From: CBDFHJ01 sp965247635
GTDB lineage: Bacteria; Chloroflexota; Dehalococcoidia; Lucifugimonadales; Australimonadaceae
Assembly: GCA_965247635.1 (NCBI GenBank)
Contig: CBDFHJ010000010.1
Location: 62,001 to 126,000, forward strand
Direction: 5' to 3'
Length of the DNA stretch: 64,000 bases
Positions 8,678 to 18,181 of this stretch are shown here, piece by piece. The notes below the pieces were generated by a model. It was not told the origin of the DNA, ran no database searches, and saw only the letters and a list, made by a program, of their open reading frames with translations. The stretch's first letter is position 1; each line of letters begins with the position of its first letter. Position numbers and translations under genes: made by a program.

Positions 8678-9307
8678 ATGCCAAGACTATCCACGCGACA
8701 GGAACAGGTCCTGGAGTTCACTCGGGCATATCGCAGGGAGCACGGTTACGCGCCCTCGATCCGCGATATTCAGATGGGTTGCTCCATTAGCTCCACTTCC
8801 GTGGTGGACTATAACCTGCGCATTCTTCAACGCGAGGGGTACATACGCAGGTCACCCGACGTGTCCAGAGGCCTGGAAGTGATAGGCGACGAAGCTAAGA
8901 CGCAGCTGACCACGGTGCCTTTGCTGGGTTACATCGCCGCCGGCGCGCCGCTGCCGGTGCCTACCGACGAGCGAGAGGCCAGTGAGACCATAACCCTCTC
9001 TCCAGAGATGTCACCCCGGAATACCGAAGGGCTTTTCGCCCTTCGCGTGCGGGGGCTTTCGATGGTGGATGCCCTCATCGACGACGGTGACGTGGTGGTG
9101 CTCCGTCCCGCCACGGAGGTGCGTAACGGAGACATGGTTGCCGCCTGGCTCAAGCTCGAGCAAGAGGCAACCCTGAAGCGTTTCTACCTCGAAGGTAGCC
9201 AGGTACGGCTTCAGCCGGCCAACCCCCACTTTGAGCCTATCGTCACACCCGCGGCCAATGTCGAGGTGCATGGCAAAGTTGTGGGGGTGATCCGCAACTT
9301 GGAGTAG
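8678..9307 (+). CDS. lexA: SOS repressor LexA
   Basis: 209 residues, typical LexA length. The N-terminal winged helix (LSTRQEQVLEFTRAYRREHG, then GCSISSTSVVDYNL) binds the operator. The C-terminal S24 domain carries the self-cleavage bond Ala88-Gly89 (YIAAGAPLP), the nucleophile Ser128 (RGLSMVDALIDDGD) and Lys167 (EATLKRFYL). RecA-ssDNA triggers autocleavage and derepression. A GGAGAGACCG sequence precedes the ATG. The box at 8631-8642 predicts autoregulation. Two other perfect boxes in the window, at 30885 and 52950, predict further targets. Confidence 0.96.
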   Translation: MPRLSTRQEQVLEFTRAYRREHGYAPSIRDIQMGCSISSTSVVDYNLRILQREGYIRRSPDVSRGLEVIGDEAKTQLTTVPLLGYIAAGAPLPVPTDEREASETITLSPEMSPRNTEGLFALRVRGLSMVDALIDDGDVVVLRPATEVRNGDMVAAWLKLEQEATLKRFYLEGSQVRLQPANPHFEPIVTPAANVEVHGKVVGVIRNLE

Positions 9308-9343
9308 GCCGCGGCTCCCCACTAGCCCATCCGATTGAGGACA

Positions 9344-9507
9344 GCCGTTCATGGTTCGACAGGCTCACCACGAACGGCTTCTCTGTGTGCATTCTGAGTG
9401 GCGTCATGGTAACAACGTCCTGGACAAGCAACACGGAAAGGAACCATAGACCGTTCGTCCTGAGCCTGTCCTGAGCGAAGCCGAAGGGCTTGTCGAAAGA
9501 CGAACCC
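9344..9507. repeat. REP-like palindromic repeats
   Basis: 9344-9378 pairs GCCGTTC with GAACGGC and TGGT with ACCA around TCGACAGGCTC. A second unit, about 9450-9507, contains CCGTTCGTCCTGAGCCTGTC and a CTTGTCGAAAGACGAAC end. The same core words (TTCGACA, GCTCA, CCGTTCGT) recur at 16229-16303, 58500 and 61700, so this is a dispersed family. Confidence 0.7.
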
Positions 9508-9515
9508 GCAACCGG

Positions 9516-10352
9516 TCAGCCCTCCCACCCGAACAGCTCGTGGCGGCGGTAGCGAAGGTAGTGCTCTGCCATGAAGCTTAGTGGCTTCTTGGCTTTCACG
9601 ATGTGGTCGCGGAGGAGCTGAATGGGCTCCACAAGCCCGCGCTCCGCTGCCTGTGGGTGTTGCGCCGCCAGGCCGTACATTTGCTGCCCCAGCGTTTCGT
9701 ACTCCTCCGTGTTCAGCCGCTGGTTAGCCCGGCCGCGAGGCCGAAGGGCGCCTGTCCCAGGGTACCGGTTCGCGGTGGCAGGGAAGCCGGAAAAGACTCC
9801 AATCATGAAGAGACAGACATCAGCGATACGCTTGTAGAGCGGGAATCGCGTCTCTTCGTCGCTCTCTTGGGCAAGGCGCAACAGGCTGCGCACGTCTATA
9901 TCGCTGTACCGAACCTTCCGGAGAAGGCCTCTCCTGACCCACACTCGCACTGTGTAGCTTTCCACCCGCGTGAAGGAGACCAACATATCCGCCAGGTAGT
10001 GGAGCACTGCCGGGGCCGAGACCAGCTCCACAACGTCGCTTGCGTCAAAGACGGCCAACCGCTGACCGCCCGAACGCTCTAGAGTATGGCTCGTGCGGCT
10101 TAGCTCCCCTACCGTCTTCCGAAGAAGGATCTCGAAAAATAAGTGAGGAGAGATAAGGGCCAGTGCGTCGTCCCTGGCCATCACCTTTTGGAAAAGGTGC
10201 TCATTTCCTACAATTTCACACCGCGACGACTCATCCTCTGACAGCAGACGGCTCAGCTCGCGGCGGTCGGCCAGCCACCCAGCGGAGCTATCGAGGACGA
10301 AATCGAGGTCCGCGTCCGTGAGTTGGTGGACCCGAAAAGGCTGCGCTAGCAC
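9516..10352 (-). CDS. Conserved-looking protein of unknown function
   Basis: 278 residues from a GTG at 10352. I do not recognise the family. It begins with a segment rich in acidic residues (FRVHQLTDADLDFVLDSS), has no signal peptide, and one moderately hydrophobic stretch (YKRIADVCLFMIGVFSGFPA) that could be a buried helix rather than a membrane segment. The C-terminus is basic and aromatic (MAEHYLRYRRHELFGWE). It stands alone: an IS256-family element lies 40 bases upstream and repeats lie downstream. Codon use and length suggest a real gene, and the insertion upstream may have changed its expression. Confidence 0.6.
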   Translation of the reverse strand: MLAQPFRVHQLTDADLDFVLDSSAGWLADRRELSRLLSEDESSRCEIVGNEHLFQKVMARDDALALISPHLFFEILLRKTVGELSRTSHTLERSGGQRLAVFDASDVVELVSAPAVLHYLADMLVSFTRVESYTVRVWVRRGLLRKVRYSDIDVRSLLRLAQESDEETRFPLYKRIADVCLFMIGVFSGFPATANRYPGTGALRPRGRANQRLNTEEYETLGQQMYGLAAQHPQAAERGLVEPIQLLRDHIVKAKKPLSFMAEHYLRYRRHELFGWEG

Positions 10353-10392
10353 GTAGTGCCCCCGGCGTTGGCTGGCGAGGTTACGTCAATAG

Positions 10393-11728
10393 GTGTGTAA
10401 ACGACATCAGGCGGCGACCTTCTCAGCCGTTGATTCAATGGCGATTCCATCCGCATACTGTGCACCGAGATAGACGTCTTCGATCAACTCAGGGGCCTTC
10501 AGACGCCTGAAGCGCTGTTCGGCGACCATCAACATTTTCCAGATCACCGCTATCGCCCGATCGACCCTCTTGTAGCGCTTGGCGGCATCGGTCCGAAGCC
10601 TGAGGGCCGCGAAGGGTGATTCTACCGGGTTCGTCGTGCGAAGGTGCCCCCAGTGCTCCTTTGGGAAGTCATAGAAGGTGACCATGCGGTCCCAGTCCCG
10701 CTCCAAGGCCTCTGAGGCCGCCTCGTAGGAATGGTCGCCGCACCACCTGGTGAACACCGTCCTGAGCCGCTCAGCCTCTGTCCGAGTCGGCGCGTAGGGG
10801 ATAGTACGCAGCATGAGCTTGGCCTGGTCCTGTTGTCGCTTTGGAAGCTTGGCGAGCACGTTTACGATCTTGTGGTTCCAGCAGCGTTGCTCTGCCGCCT
10901 GCGGATAGACGTTGCGCAGAGCTCCCCAGATGCCCAGGTGTCCGTCCCCAACCACCAGCCTCGGGCACTCCAGCCCGCGGCGCCTCATGTCCCTGAGCAC
11001 ATCGGACCAGTTCTCTGTGGACTCCCTGTATCCGGGAACAGCGCTCACCACCACCTTGCTCCCGTCGCTCAGGGCCGCCACCACCACCAGTACTGCCGCC
11101 TTCTCCTTCTCAAGACCAGCCTTGACGTAGACTCCATCCACCCACATGTAGACCACTTCCAGGTCATCTAGGGGCCGGCTGCGCCATTGGGCAAGCTCAT
11201 CGTTCCACTTGGACTTCAACCGGGCCACCGTGCTCGCCGATACCGGTGCGTCCTCTCCCAGCAGCCCCCGCAAAGCCAGATCGAAGTCGCCTTCGGATAG
11301 ACCGTGCAGGTACAGCTCGGGGATCAACTCAGCAACCTTCCTGGTCCTGTTGACGAACAGCGGCAGCAGCCGGCTCTCGAACTGCTCCTCGGTATCGCGG
11401 ACTCGCGGCCGCCTCAGCTGTATCGTTCCCGAACTCAGCGTAAGCCTCCGGGCTCTGCCGTATCCGTTCCGATAGCCGGTATCGTTGTCCGAGTCGGATC
11501 TGAGCGCCGACTTCGCCCTTCCCAGAAACGCCGTCACCTCCTCCTCCAGCAACTCCTGGATCAGCCTCTGGACCTGGCTTCGCACCCAATCCTCCAACTG
11601 CTCCCACTCCGGCCTTGACTCCGACCTACTCTCAGTGCTTTCCTTCCTCATGGGCGGTCTATCTCCTCTCTTGGGCCTCGAGCCCGTGTTGTTCAGAGAG
11701 AGGGTACACCGCCTGACTGTTTACACAC
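10393..11728. mobile_element. IS256-family insertion sequence
   Basis: About 1336 bases. The ends are inverted repeats: GTGTGTAAAC at 10393-10402 and its complement GTTTACACAC at 11719-11728. The similarity extends inward after a two-base gap through TCAGGCGG on both sides. It holds one transposase gene. No matching target-site duplication is visible in the 8-9 bases on either side, so the insertion may be old or rearranged. Confidence 0.82.
10407..11651 (-). CDS. IS256-family (mutator) transposase
   Basis: 414 residues, near the usual 390-420. The N-terminal part has the family pattern (ELLEEEVTAFLGR, GYRNGYGRARRLTLSSGTIQLRRPRVRD). The DDE core is visible: Asp in VVYMWVDGVYVKAG, Asp in LVVGDGHLGIWGAL, and a downstream segment ending TTNPVESPFAALRLRT that contains the usual NxIE/NPVES region. 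It catalyses transposition of the surrounding element. It fills almost all of the element and appears intact. Confidence 0.92.
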   Translation of the reverse strand: MRKESTESRSESRPEWEQLEDWVRSQVQRLIQELLEEEVTAFLGRAKSALRSDSDNDTGYRNGYGRARRLTLSSGTIQLRRPRVRDTEEQFESRLLPLFVNRTRKVAELIPELYLHGLSEGDFDLALRGLLGEDAPVSASTVARLKSKWNDELAQWRSRPLDDLEVVYMWVDGVYVKAGLEKEKAAVLVVVAALSDGSKVVVSAVPGYRESTENWSDVLRDMRRRGLECPRLVVGDGHLGIWGALRNVYPQAAEQRCWNHKIVNVLAKLPKRQQDQAKLMLRTIPYAPTRTEAERLRTVFTRWCGDHSYEAASEALERDWDRMVTFYDFPKEHWGHLRTTNPVESPFAALRLRTDAAKRYKRVDRAIAVIWKMLMVAEQRFRRLKAPELIEDVYLGAQYADGIAIESTAEKVAA

Positions 11729-11805
11729 TTTTTGAAGATACCTCTGGCTGGCATCACTTGGGGTTTGGAGGGTGTATAGAGAGGAAAAAGACGTCCTGAA
11801 GAAGT

Positions 11806-12714
11806 TCAGGAGTTGCTGGCCTGGTCACCCAGCTCCGTTAGAAACTCCTGCACCGAAGGGGGAAGGGGTGGGAGGGTTTCTTCCGAGGGTTCGTCATCCT
11901 CCGCGGCTCGGGGACGCGACCCCCTTCTAGCGTCGTAGTCGGCCTCTAGCTGTCGCACCAGGCCCTTCAGGTCGGAATTGTTTTCCATCTCGCCGTTCAC
12001 AATGGCGTACTGCCGCTCCCCACGCCGGCTCACTCCAAGCTCCGAGGGGAAGCCGTAGAGGGCGCAGAGGGACTCTAAGAGTCGTGTCCTGCCCGCGTAG
12101 TCCCGCTCCAATTGCAGGTAGTGGGGCAACCGGACCATCAGCGACATATTCTCGATTCCCAAGGCCCTGGCCTTCTCTCCAACCATATTCAGGATGGAGG
12201 TAGGCCCCTGGTAGCCACGACGCCGCCACGTTTCCACCCCTGCTACTCCCGTGAGCGGCCCGTCGTTCAGCGTGCCGATCACCGGCAGCGGTCTGGTGTG
12301 GGGTACGGCGTCGTAAACACCCCCGACCCGGCAAAACCGTTCGACCTTGAAGTGCTCCAAGACCTGCACGATGGAGTCTATGTACTCCTCAGCGAACACG
12401 TGGGGTTCGAGCATGTGGAGGAGGATGAAGTCATGCTCGTCTGGCCCCAGCCCGTAGTGAAGGTCGGCGTTCGGAATCATGAACCGTCGCTGGCCGTCCT
12501 CGTAGTACACGGTGGGCCGGTACCTGGTGAAATCGAAGAACTTCCCTGGCGTCGCCAGCGTGCCCAGCTCACCCGCCGCAAAGTGCCGCTCCAAGCGGCC
12601 CAGAGTCGACGAGCCCACGTGCCCAGCGTCGATCCAGGGAGTGAGCGACGCGATAACGTGAGGCCTTCTCAGCTCCGGAACTGGCTCTAGGAGTTCAAAC
12701 CCACCGATTCTCAT
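11806..12714 (-). CDS. PAC2-family protein
   Basis: 302 residues. The sequence has the PAC2 layout: an N-terminal strand and PHVIASLTPWIDAGHVGSSTLGRLERHF, then FFDFTRYRP, a central DFILLHMLEPH segment, and a C-terminal helical region with ERDYAGRTRLLESLCALYGFP. PAC2 proteins resemble archaeal and eukaryotic proteasome assembly chaperones, but in many bacteria lacking proteasomes their role is unknown. An acidic Pro-rich tail ends the protein. It lies 142 bases upstream of the end of recG on the same strand and could be separate or co-transcribed. No proteasome gene is in the window. Confidence 0.78.
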   Translation of the reverse strand: MRIGGFELLEPVPELRRPHVIASLTPWIDAGHVGSSTLGRLERHFAAGELGTLATPGKFFDFTRYRPTVYYEDGQRRFMIPNADLHYGLGPDEHDFILLHMLEPHVFAEEYIDSIVQVLEHFKVERFCRVGGVYDAVPHTRPLPVIGTLNDGPLTGVAGVETWRRRGYQGPTSILNMVGEKARALGIENMSLMVRLPHYLQLERDYAGRTRLLESLCALYGFPSELGVSRRGERQYAIVNGEMENNSDLKGLVRQLEADYDARRGSRPRAAEDDEPSEETLPPLPPSVQEFLTELGDQASNS

Positions 12715-12856
12715 AGCACCCTACTGTCAAATACGCCGCTACTTTTCAACTCCCACCATGCTACTACAGAACCCCATCCGCCCGTCACCCCTTCTATGGC
12801 CAGCACAGCTTGAGCCACGTCAACGGACGTACGGCGCCACTGAGGTCACGCCTGGC

Positions 12857-15406
12857 CTACCCGACCTCGTCAACCACCACCTGATGAATATACTTGCCGA
12901 CGGCCTCGCTCAGGGGCCCCTGCCGCAAGATCTCCGGGTCGCTGGCTAATAGACGGCGTGACTCCTCCCGAGCCCAAGCCAAAAGGTCCCTGTCGCTCAA
13001 GCGTGCCATGCGCAGCGTCGGCAGGCCGGACTGCCGGGTCCCGAAGAAGTCGCCGGGGCCCCGCAGGCGCAGGTCGGCCTCCGCGATCTCGAACCCGTCG
13101 TTGCTCTGTACCAGCGCGTCCAGCCGCTGGATGGCCTCTTCCGAAGGCGCTTCGGCCAGGAGCAGGCAGTAGCTCTTGTGCGCTCCCCGGCCTACCCGGC
13201 CTCGGAGCTGGTGAAGCTGGGATAGGCCGAACCGGTCCGCGCCTTCGATAAGCATCACGGACGCGTTGGGCACGTCGATCCCCACCTCGATGACGGGCGT
13301 GGAGACCAGCACGTCTAGCTCGCCTTGCCGGAACGCCTGCATCACTGTCTGCTTCTCCTTCAACGCGAGGCGACCGTGCATTAACCCCACGCGCAAGCCG
13401 GCCAAGGATGTCGTCCGCAGCCGGTCGAACTCCTCGGTGGCAGCCTGGGTTTGGACCACCTCTGACTCGTCGATGAGCGGGCAGACCACAAAGGCCTGCC
13501 GCCCCTGCTCCACCTGGGAAATCACGAACTCCTCCGCCCGGTCCCGTTGCTCCGGCCGCAAGCGTCGCGTCACGATGGGTTGGCGGCCCGACGGCAGCTC
13601 AGGGATGGTCGACACCTCCAGGTCGCCGTAGATCGTTAGCGCCAGGGTACGGGGGATCGGCGTAGCCGACATCGCCAGCAGGTGGGGCTGACCGCCCTTT
13701 CCGCGCAGCGCGGCCCGCTGCAGCACCCCGAACCGGTGTTGCTCGTCTACCACGCCCAACGCCAGGTTGGGCACGTCTACTTCCTGCTGGATCACGGCGT
13801 GGGTGCCGATGAGGACGTCCAGCGTCCCATCGCGCGCCCGCTCGTACAGCTCCCGCCGCGGCCCGGCCGGGGTGCTGCCCATCAGCAGTCCAACGCTGAC
13901 GGGCAGCGGATGCGGGTCCACGTGGAAGGAGAACGAGTAGGTGTCTTGAGCAGGCTGAGCAAGCCCGCTCAAGAGGTTTGCGACGGTCAGGTAGTGCTGC
14001 TCCGCCAGCACCTCGGTGGGTGCCATGAAGACGCCCTGATAGCCGTTCGCCACGGCCGTCAGCAGCAGCGACAGCGCCACCACCGTCTTCCCGCTGCCCA
14101 CCTCGCCCTGAAGCAGCCGGGTCATGGGCTGTTTGCTGCTGCCCATGTCGGCCAGTCCCTCTTGAATGGCCACGCGCTGGCCCCGGGTGAGTTGGAAGGG
14201 GAGCGACCGCAGGAAGGATTGCAGCACTCCTGGCACAGGGTGCAGGGGAATGCTACTGCCCCCAGGCGCTTGCTCCGCGCGCTTGCTGGCCACGGCTAGC
14301 TGCAGCACCAACAGCTCGTCGAAGGCGAGTCGCCGACGCGCCCGCTCGCGGACCTCCAGGCTGTCCGGGTAGTGCGACTGGGCCACCGCCTCAGTCAAAG
14401 GCATCAGGCCGTGACGGTGTCGGAGGTCCGGGGATAGCGGGTCCTGCAACAGCTGCCGCTCTGGTTGGCCCGGCTGGCCCAGGACGATGCCCAGCGCTTC
14501 GCGGGCCATTCGCCGCAGCGTCCGCTGGGACTGCAGGCCCTCCGTGGCGGGATAGACTGGCACGAGCCGTCCGGTGTGCACCAGGTCGGTGTCCTCCGCT
14601 CCTTCCAGCACCTCCCACTCCGGCGACTCGAATTGCCGGCGGCCCGCGAAGGTGGTGACCTTTCCACTGAGCACCAGCTTTACCTCTTTGTCCGAGTGCG
14701 CCCGCGCCGCCAACAGCACCCGCCGAAGCGTTTGTGCCAGGTAGCGCTGGCCAAACCAGACCGCCCGGATATTGCCTGTCTCGTCGCCCACAACCGCCTG
14801 GGTGGAGCGGAGCCGTCCATTCCGGCCGAGCCGCACTTCAGAGGCCTCCCACAGCGATACCACCACCGTCTGCTCGTGGCCTGGCCGGAGCTGGGACACG
14901 GTGCGGCGTTGGCTATAGTCCAGGTGCCGGCGAGGAAAGAAGTAAAGGAGGTCGCGCACGGTCGTCACGCCCAGCCGTGCAAGCTTCTCGGCGCTGGTGC
15001 GGGAGACGGAACGCATGACCGTGATGGGCGACCCAAGGCCAATGGGGGCCGGGGAGGAAACGGTGGGTTTTGCCCTGGTCCGCACCCTCGAGCCCCGGCC
15101 TCTGACCGGCGCCGGCACGTCGCCCAGCAACCGCTCAGCCTCGCGGGCCCACGCCGCGCGACGCTCAAGGGTCAGCTCGCGGTACGCGACGTTCAGCATC
15201 CCGTGGTCCAACAGCTCGCGCAGCGCCGGGTGCAACGCACCGTCATCACGCAGCCGTTCTAAGAAACGGTCCAAGCCCCCAGTAACGGCCTTGTCCTCAA
15301 AGCCGTTCTGCGACTCCAGGGCCACGATATTCTGAAACGCCAGCAGGCGGTCCTCGGGCGTGGTGTTCACGGCACCAGCGTATCGCAACGGGGTGCCACC
15401 TTGCAC
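12857..15406 (-). CDS. recG: ATP-dependent DNA helicase RecG
   Basis: 849 residues, at the long end for RecG because of an extra N-terminal helical region of about 110 residues. RecG remodels stalled forks and branched DNA. The wedge/OB domain (LRPGHEQTVVVSLWE) is followed by helicase motifs: Walker A GEVGSGKT near residue 432, DEQHRFG near residue 555, and TPVIEVGIDVPNASVM with QLRGRVGRG in the second RecA lobe. Two GTG codons (15406 and 15370) could start it and neither has a clear Shine-Dalgarno sequence, so the N-terminus is uncertain by 12 residues. Confidence 0.94.
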   Translation of the reverse strand: MQGGTPLRYAGAVNTTPEDRLLAFQNIVALESQNGFEDKAVTGGLDRFLERLRDDGALHPALRELLDHGMLNVAYRELTLERRAAWAREAERLLGDVPAPVRGRGSRVRTRAKPTVSSPAPIGLGSPITVMRSVSRTSAEKLARLGVTTVRDLLYFFPRRHLDYSQRRTVSQLRPGHEQTVVVSLWEASEVRLGRNGRLRSTQAVVGDETGNIRAVWFGQRYLAQTLRRVLLAARAHSDKEVKLVLSGKVTTFAGRRQFESPEWEVLEGAEDTDLVHTGRLVPVYPATEGLQSQRTLRRMAREALGIVLGQPGQPERQLLQDPLSPDLRHRHGLMPLTEAVAQSHYPDSLEVRERARRRLAFDELLVLQLAVASKRAEQAPGGSSIPLHPVPGVLQSFLRSLPFQLTRGQRVAIQEGLADMGSSKQPMTRLLQGEVGSGKTVVALSLLLTAVANGYQGVFMAPTEVLAEQHYLTVANLLSGLAQPAQDTYSFSFHVDPHPLPVSVGLLMGSTPAGPRRELYERARDGTLDVLIGTHAVIQQEVDVPNLALGVVDEQHRFGVLQRAALRGKGGQPHLLAMSATPIPRTLALTIYGDLEVSTIPELPSGRQPIVTRRLRPEQRDRAEEFVISQVEQGRQAFVVCPLIDESEVVQTQAATEEFDRLRTTSLAGLRVGLMHGRLALKEKQTVMQAFRQGELDVLVSTPVIEVGIDVPNASVMLIEGADRFGLSQLHQLRGRVGRGAHKSYCLLLAEAPSEEAIQRLDALVQSNDGFEIAEADLRLRGPGDFFGTRQSGLPTLRMARLSDRDLLAWAREESRRLLASDPEILRQGPLSEAVGKYIHQVVVDEVG

Positions 15407-15465
15407 CAGTGGATCGTGCCGGTTCGGGAGTAAGTCCTGCTAATGCCCGCCAGGCACCCGAAGCC

Positions 15466-16116
15466 TTAGCTGTCGGTGCCCGCGTTCCACGCGCTTCCCA
15501 ACGATGGGATGGACCATTCTGCGGGTGGCCGCCAGGAAGCCCAGTCTCGATCGAACGGAGGCATCCCTTTTTGGATGCGCTCCAACACTGACCTGCCTTC
15601 TGCGTAGAGTTCGTCCGCTCGTTGCTGGCTCACTACGCCAAGCTGAACTGCTTCCTCAAGCTCGTCTTCGTCCTTCCAATGCCAACTGCTTTTGTCAGGT
15701 GTGATGACCAGGTCCAGAAACTGGTCAAGGTACTCAAAGCCAAAGGAGGTCCGTTCGTGAGGGGTCTGCAAGTTGATGTACCAGTGGTTCAGGATATGTG
15801 CAGGCTCGTCCCAGACCACGAACGTATCACTGCTGGCCTTGGGCTCTGTTAGGGATAAGACGGAAGTCCCGGTCCACCTCGAGTCTGCCAAGACGAAGTC
15901 AGCGCCTGGCAAGCTCTCGCGCGGTGTGAGCCTCGTCCCAGTCAGCGTCTGCGGTCGTTTCCACATCGTCCCCTCAGACAAGTACAAAGCGACGAGCTGC
16001 GAGCTGTCTTCGACAACGGTAACGGGCATTGCGAACAAGGCCTTTCCGTGCAGCAACTGACGGATGACGATCTGGTCGCCTGGGCGCCAATGGGCTGTCT
16101 CGCGTCGGTCCCTCAT
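15466..16116 (-). CDS. DUF402 (FomD-like) domain protein
   Basis: 216 residues. The DUF402 core is clear: HWYINLQTPHERTSFGFEYLD, FLDLVITPDKSSWHWKDEDEL and EEAVQLGVVSQQRADELYAEG. Relatives include FomD, a CMP-phosphonate hydrolase, and the RNase-associated Tpa-type nucleoside phosphatases; conserved acidic residues (KDEDEL) bind divalent metal. The N-terminal about 100 residues (beta-strand rich) also fit. ATG start at 16116. It is separated from recG by 59 bases, so it may precede recG in one transcript. Substrate cannot be predicted. Confidence 0.78.
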   Translation of the reverse strand: MRDRRETAHWRPGDQIVIRQLLHGKALFAMPVTVVEDSSQLVALYLSEGTMWKRPQTLTGTRLTPRESLPGADFVLADSRWTGTSVLSLTEPKASSDTFVVWDEPAHILNHWYINLQTPHERTSFGFEYLDQFLDLVITPDKSSWHWKDEDELEEAVQLGVVSQQRADELYAEGRSVLERIQKGMPPFDRDWASWRPPAEWSIPSLGSAWNAGTDS

Positions 16117-16228
16117 GCCAGGATTACATGGCCTGCCATCGAGCTGTCAGGGGATATCCGTGATTACTCCTCGTATGGTGAGTCAGTCCCGACCTGTCCC
16201 GACCCCTCGGGACCTGTCGGGATATAAT

Positions 16229-16303
16229 CCGCTCATCCTTCGACAAGCTCAGGACGAGCGGATTTTCCCCGTTCGTGGTGAGCCTGTCGAACCATGAACG
16301 GGG
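16229..16303. repeat. Two REP-like palindromes
   Basis: 16229-16261 pairs CCGCTCATCCT with AGGACGAGCGG around TCGACAAGCTC. 16267-16303 pairs CCCCGTTC with GAACGGGG around GTGGTGAGCCTGTCGAACCAT. The second is nearly the complement of the unit at 9344-9378. A short run of GTCCCGAC/GTCGGGA words (16188-16223) precedes them. Confidence 0.7.
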
Positions 16304-16361
16304 CTCTGCAACTCTCCTCACATTTATTGAATGGATTAGTGACTAAGGATACTAGTCTTGC

Positions 16362-17522
16362 TCACGACGTAAGCAGTCCAGCGGCCTGGGCCCGGCGGAG
16401 CGCTCGCTCGGTGGCGTCGGCCAGCGCCGCGTGGGCCTCCTCTTTGGTAGCCGGGGGAGATGTATCCGCATCAGCAGTCGCCTCCACCATATCTACGCCG
16501 TGATCGAGCACCGCTTCATGGCCGCTTCCCAAGCTCCCAGCCACCGCCACAACCCTCACCCCCTGCGCTTGGGCCCTGTGCGCTACCTCGATGGGCGCCT
16601 TGCCTACGGCTGTCTGGCCGTCCATCCGGCCCTCGCCTGTCAGCACCAGGGCCGCACCCCCTATCTTTGCATCGAGCCCCACCATGTCGCACACCAGCGG
16701 CGCACCCCGGACCAGCTCCACCCGGCCCTTCCTCGTGGGGTCCAGGACCGCCAGCAGTCCCGCGGCGGCCCCTCCCGCGGCGCCTGCCCCCGGCAGGTCG
16801 CTGATATCCAGGCCCAGGTCCTGCTCGATGACGTCGGCCAGGTTGGCCAGGGCCGCTTCGAGCCACGGCAGTTGCTCAGGCCGGGCCCCCTTCTGGGGCG
16901 CGTAGACCATGGCGGCCCCGTTAGGCCCGCACAATGGGCTGGAGACGTCGGTGGCAATCTGGAAGTGGGCCTCGTGGACCCGTGGATCGAGCCCCGAGAA
17001 GTCCATGTACGCCAGCCGTAGCAGCGCCGCCGCCCCGAAGCCAACGTCGAAGGCGTCGCTACCGTACAGCTGGGCACCCAGCGCCTGGGCGGCTCCCATG
17101 CCGCCGTCGTGGGTGGCGCTCCCGCCCATTCCAACGACGATGCGCCGGTATCCAGCGTTAAGCGCCGCCTTGATGAGCTGGCCGGTGCCGTAAGTCGTGG
17201 TGCTCATGGGGTCAAATTGCTCGGGACGGAGCAGGGCCAACCCCGACGCCTGGGACAGCTCCACCACGGCCGTGACCCCATCCGCCATGGCGCCCCACCG
17301 GGCCTCCACGGGCGCGCCCAGCGGCCCCGCAACCGTGGCGTGGAACGCCTCACCACCGGATGTCAGCAGCGTATCCAAGGTCCCGCCGCCACCATCGGCC
17401 ACGGGGCACAGCACGACCTCAGCGTTTGAAAGGACACGGCGGACGCCCTCGGCCATCGCCTCGGCGGCTTGCGGGCCGGAGAGGGTCCCCTTGAAGCCTT
17501 GGGGAGCTACGACGATGCGCAT
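16362..17522 (-). CDS. glxK: Glycerate 2-kinase (GlxK/GarK family)
   Basis: 386 residues from the ATG at 17522; a TTG four codons earlier is possible but the family starts at MRIVVAPQGFKG. It phosphorylates D-glycerate, feeding glycolate or glyoxylate carbon into glycolysis. Family marks: the N-terminal VVAPQGFKGTLSGPQAAEA, CPVADGGGGTLDTLL, and the glycine-rich IVVGMGGSATHDGGMGAAQALG. Last gene of the operon that begins at 20987; 35 bases separate it from gmk. Confidence 0.9.
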   Translation of the reverse strand: MRIVVAPQGFKGTLSGPQAAEAMAEGVRRVLSNAEVVLCPVADGGGGTLDTLLTSGGEAFHATVAGPLGAPVEARWGAMADGVTAVVELSQASGLALLRPEQFDPMSTTTYGTGQLIKAALNAGYRRIVVGMGGSATHDGGMGAAQALGAQLYGSDAFDVGFGAAALLRLAYMDFSGLDPRVHEAHFQIATDVSSPLCGPNGAAMVYAPQKGARPEQLPWLEAALANLADVIEQDLGLDISDLPGAGAAGGAAAGLLAVLDPTRKGRVELVRGAPLVCDMVGLDAKIGGAALVLTGEGRMDGQTAVGKAPIEVAHRAQAQGVRVVAVAGSLGSGHEAVLDHGVDMVEATADADTSPPATKEEAHAALADATERALRRAQAAGLLTS

Positions 17523-17557
17523 GGCACTGGGCAAGACCGAGTAGAGTCCAGAGCGGC

Positions 17558-18181
17558 TCAGCTTTTGGCTTTCCGAGGCGAGACCCGCGACCGCTCAATC
17601 TCCAGTATCTCCATGATACGGGTTACCGGCCGCTCCAGGTCATCGGTTGTGTTTACCACGACGTGGTCGAACCAGGCCGACTGTTCCATCTCCCGACGGG
17701 CGCTCTCCAGACGCAGCGCCAGCTCCTGGCCGCCCTCGGTGCTGCGTTGCCGTAGCCGCCGCTCCAGGTCGTCCAAAGAGGGCGCTTCGAGAAAGATAAG
17801 CACCGCCTCCGGCATCTGGCGCCGTATCGAGGCCGCGCCTTGCACGTCCACCCTCGCCACCACGTCCTGCCCACGGGCCAACGCCTGCTGCACCTGGGCC
17901 TTGGGCACGCCGTACCACTGGCCGTAGACCTTGGCGTGCTCAAGGAGCTCGTCCTTGGCCAGCATCTCCTGGAACTGAGCCTCGCTCAGGAAGACGTGGT
18001 CCCGACCATCCACCTCTCCCGAACGTGGTGACCTGGTGGTGGCCGTCACCACGTAGTACATGCCCGGGAAACGCTCCCGCAAGTGGGCCAGAACGGTATC
18101 CTTGCCCACCCCAGAGGGGCCGGAGAGCACCAGGACAAGGGGCCTGGCGTTTGGCTTGGGACCGGAGGAGCCCTGGCTCAC
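17558..18181 (-). CDS. gmk: Guanylate kinase
   Basis: 207 residues from the GTG at 18181. The frame stays open further upstream, but that part is antisense-like Arg/Pro-rich sequence inside aroA. The GTG overlaps the aroA stop codon (GTGA), which indicates coupled translation. It phosphorylates GMP to GDP. The P-loop is SGPSGVGKD (residues 20-28), followed by TTRSPRSGEVDGRDHVFLS, the GMP-binding segment, and VDVQGAASIR. All are typical of the family. Confidence 0.94.
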   Translation of the reverse strand: MSQGSSGPKPNARPLVLVLSGPSGVGKDTVLAHLRERFPGMYYVVTATTRSPRSGEVDGRDHVFLSEAQFQEMLAKDELLEHAKVYGQWYGVPKAQVQQALARGQDVVARVDVQGAASIRRQMPEAVLIFLEAPSLDDLERRLRQRSTEGGQELALRLESARREMEQSAWFDHVVVNTTDDLERPVTRIMEILEIERSRVSPRKAKS

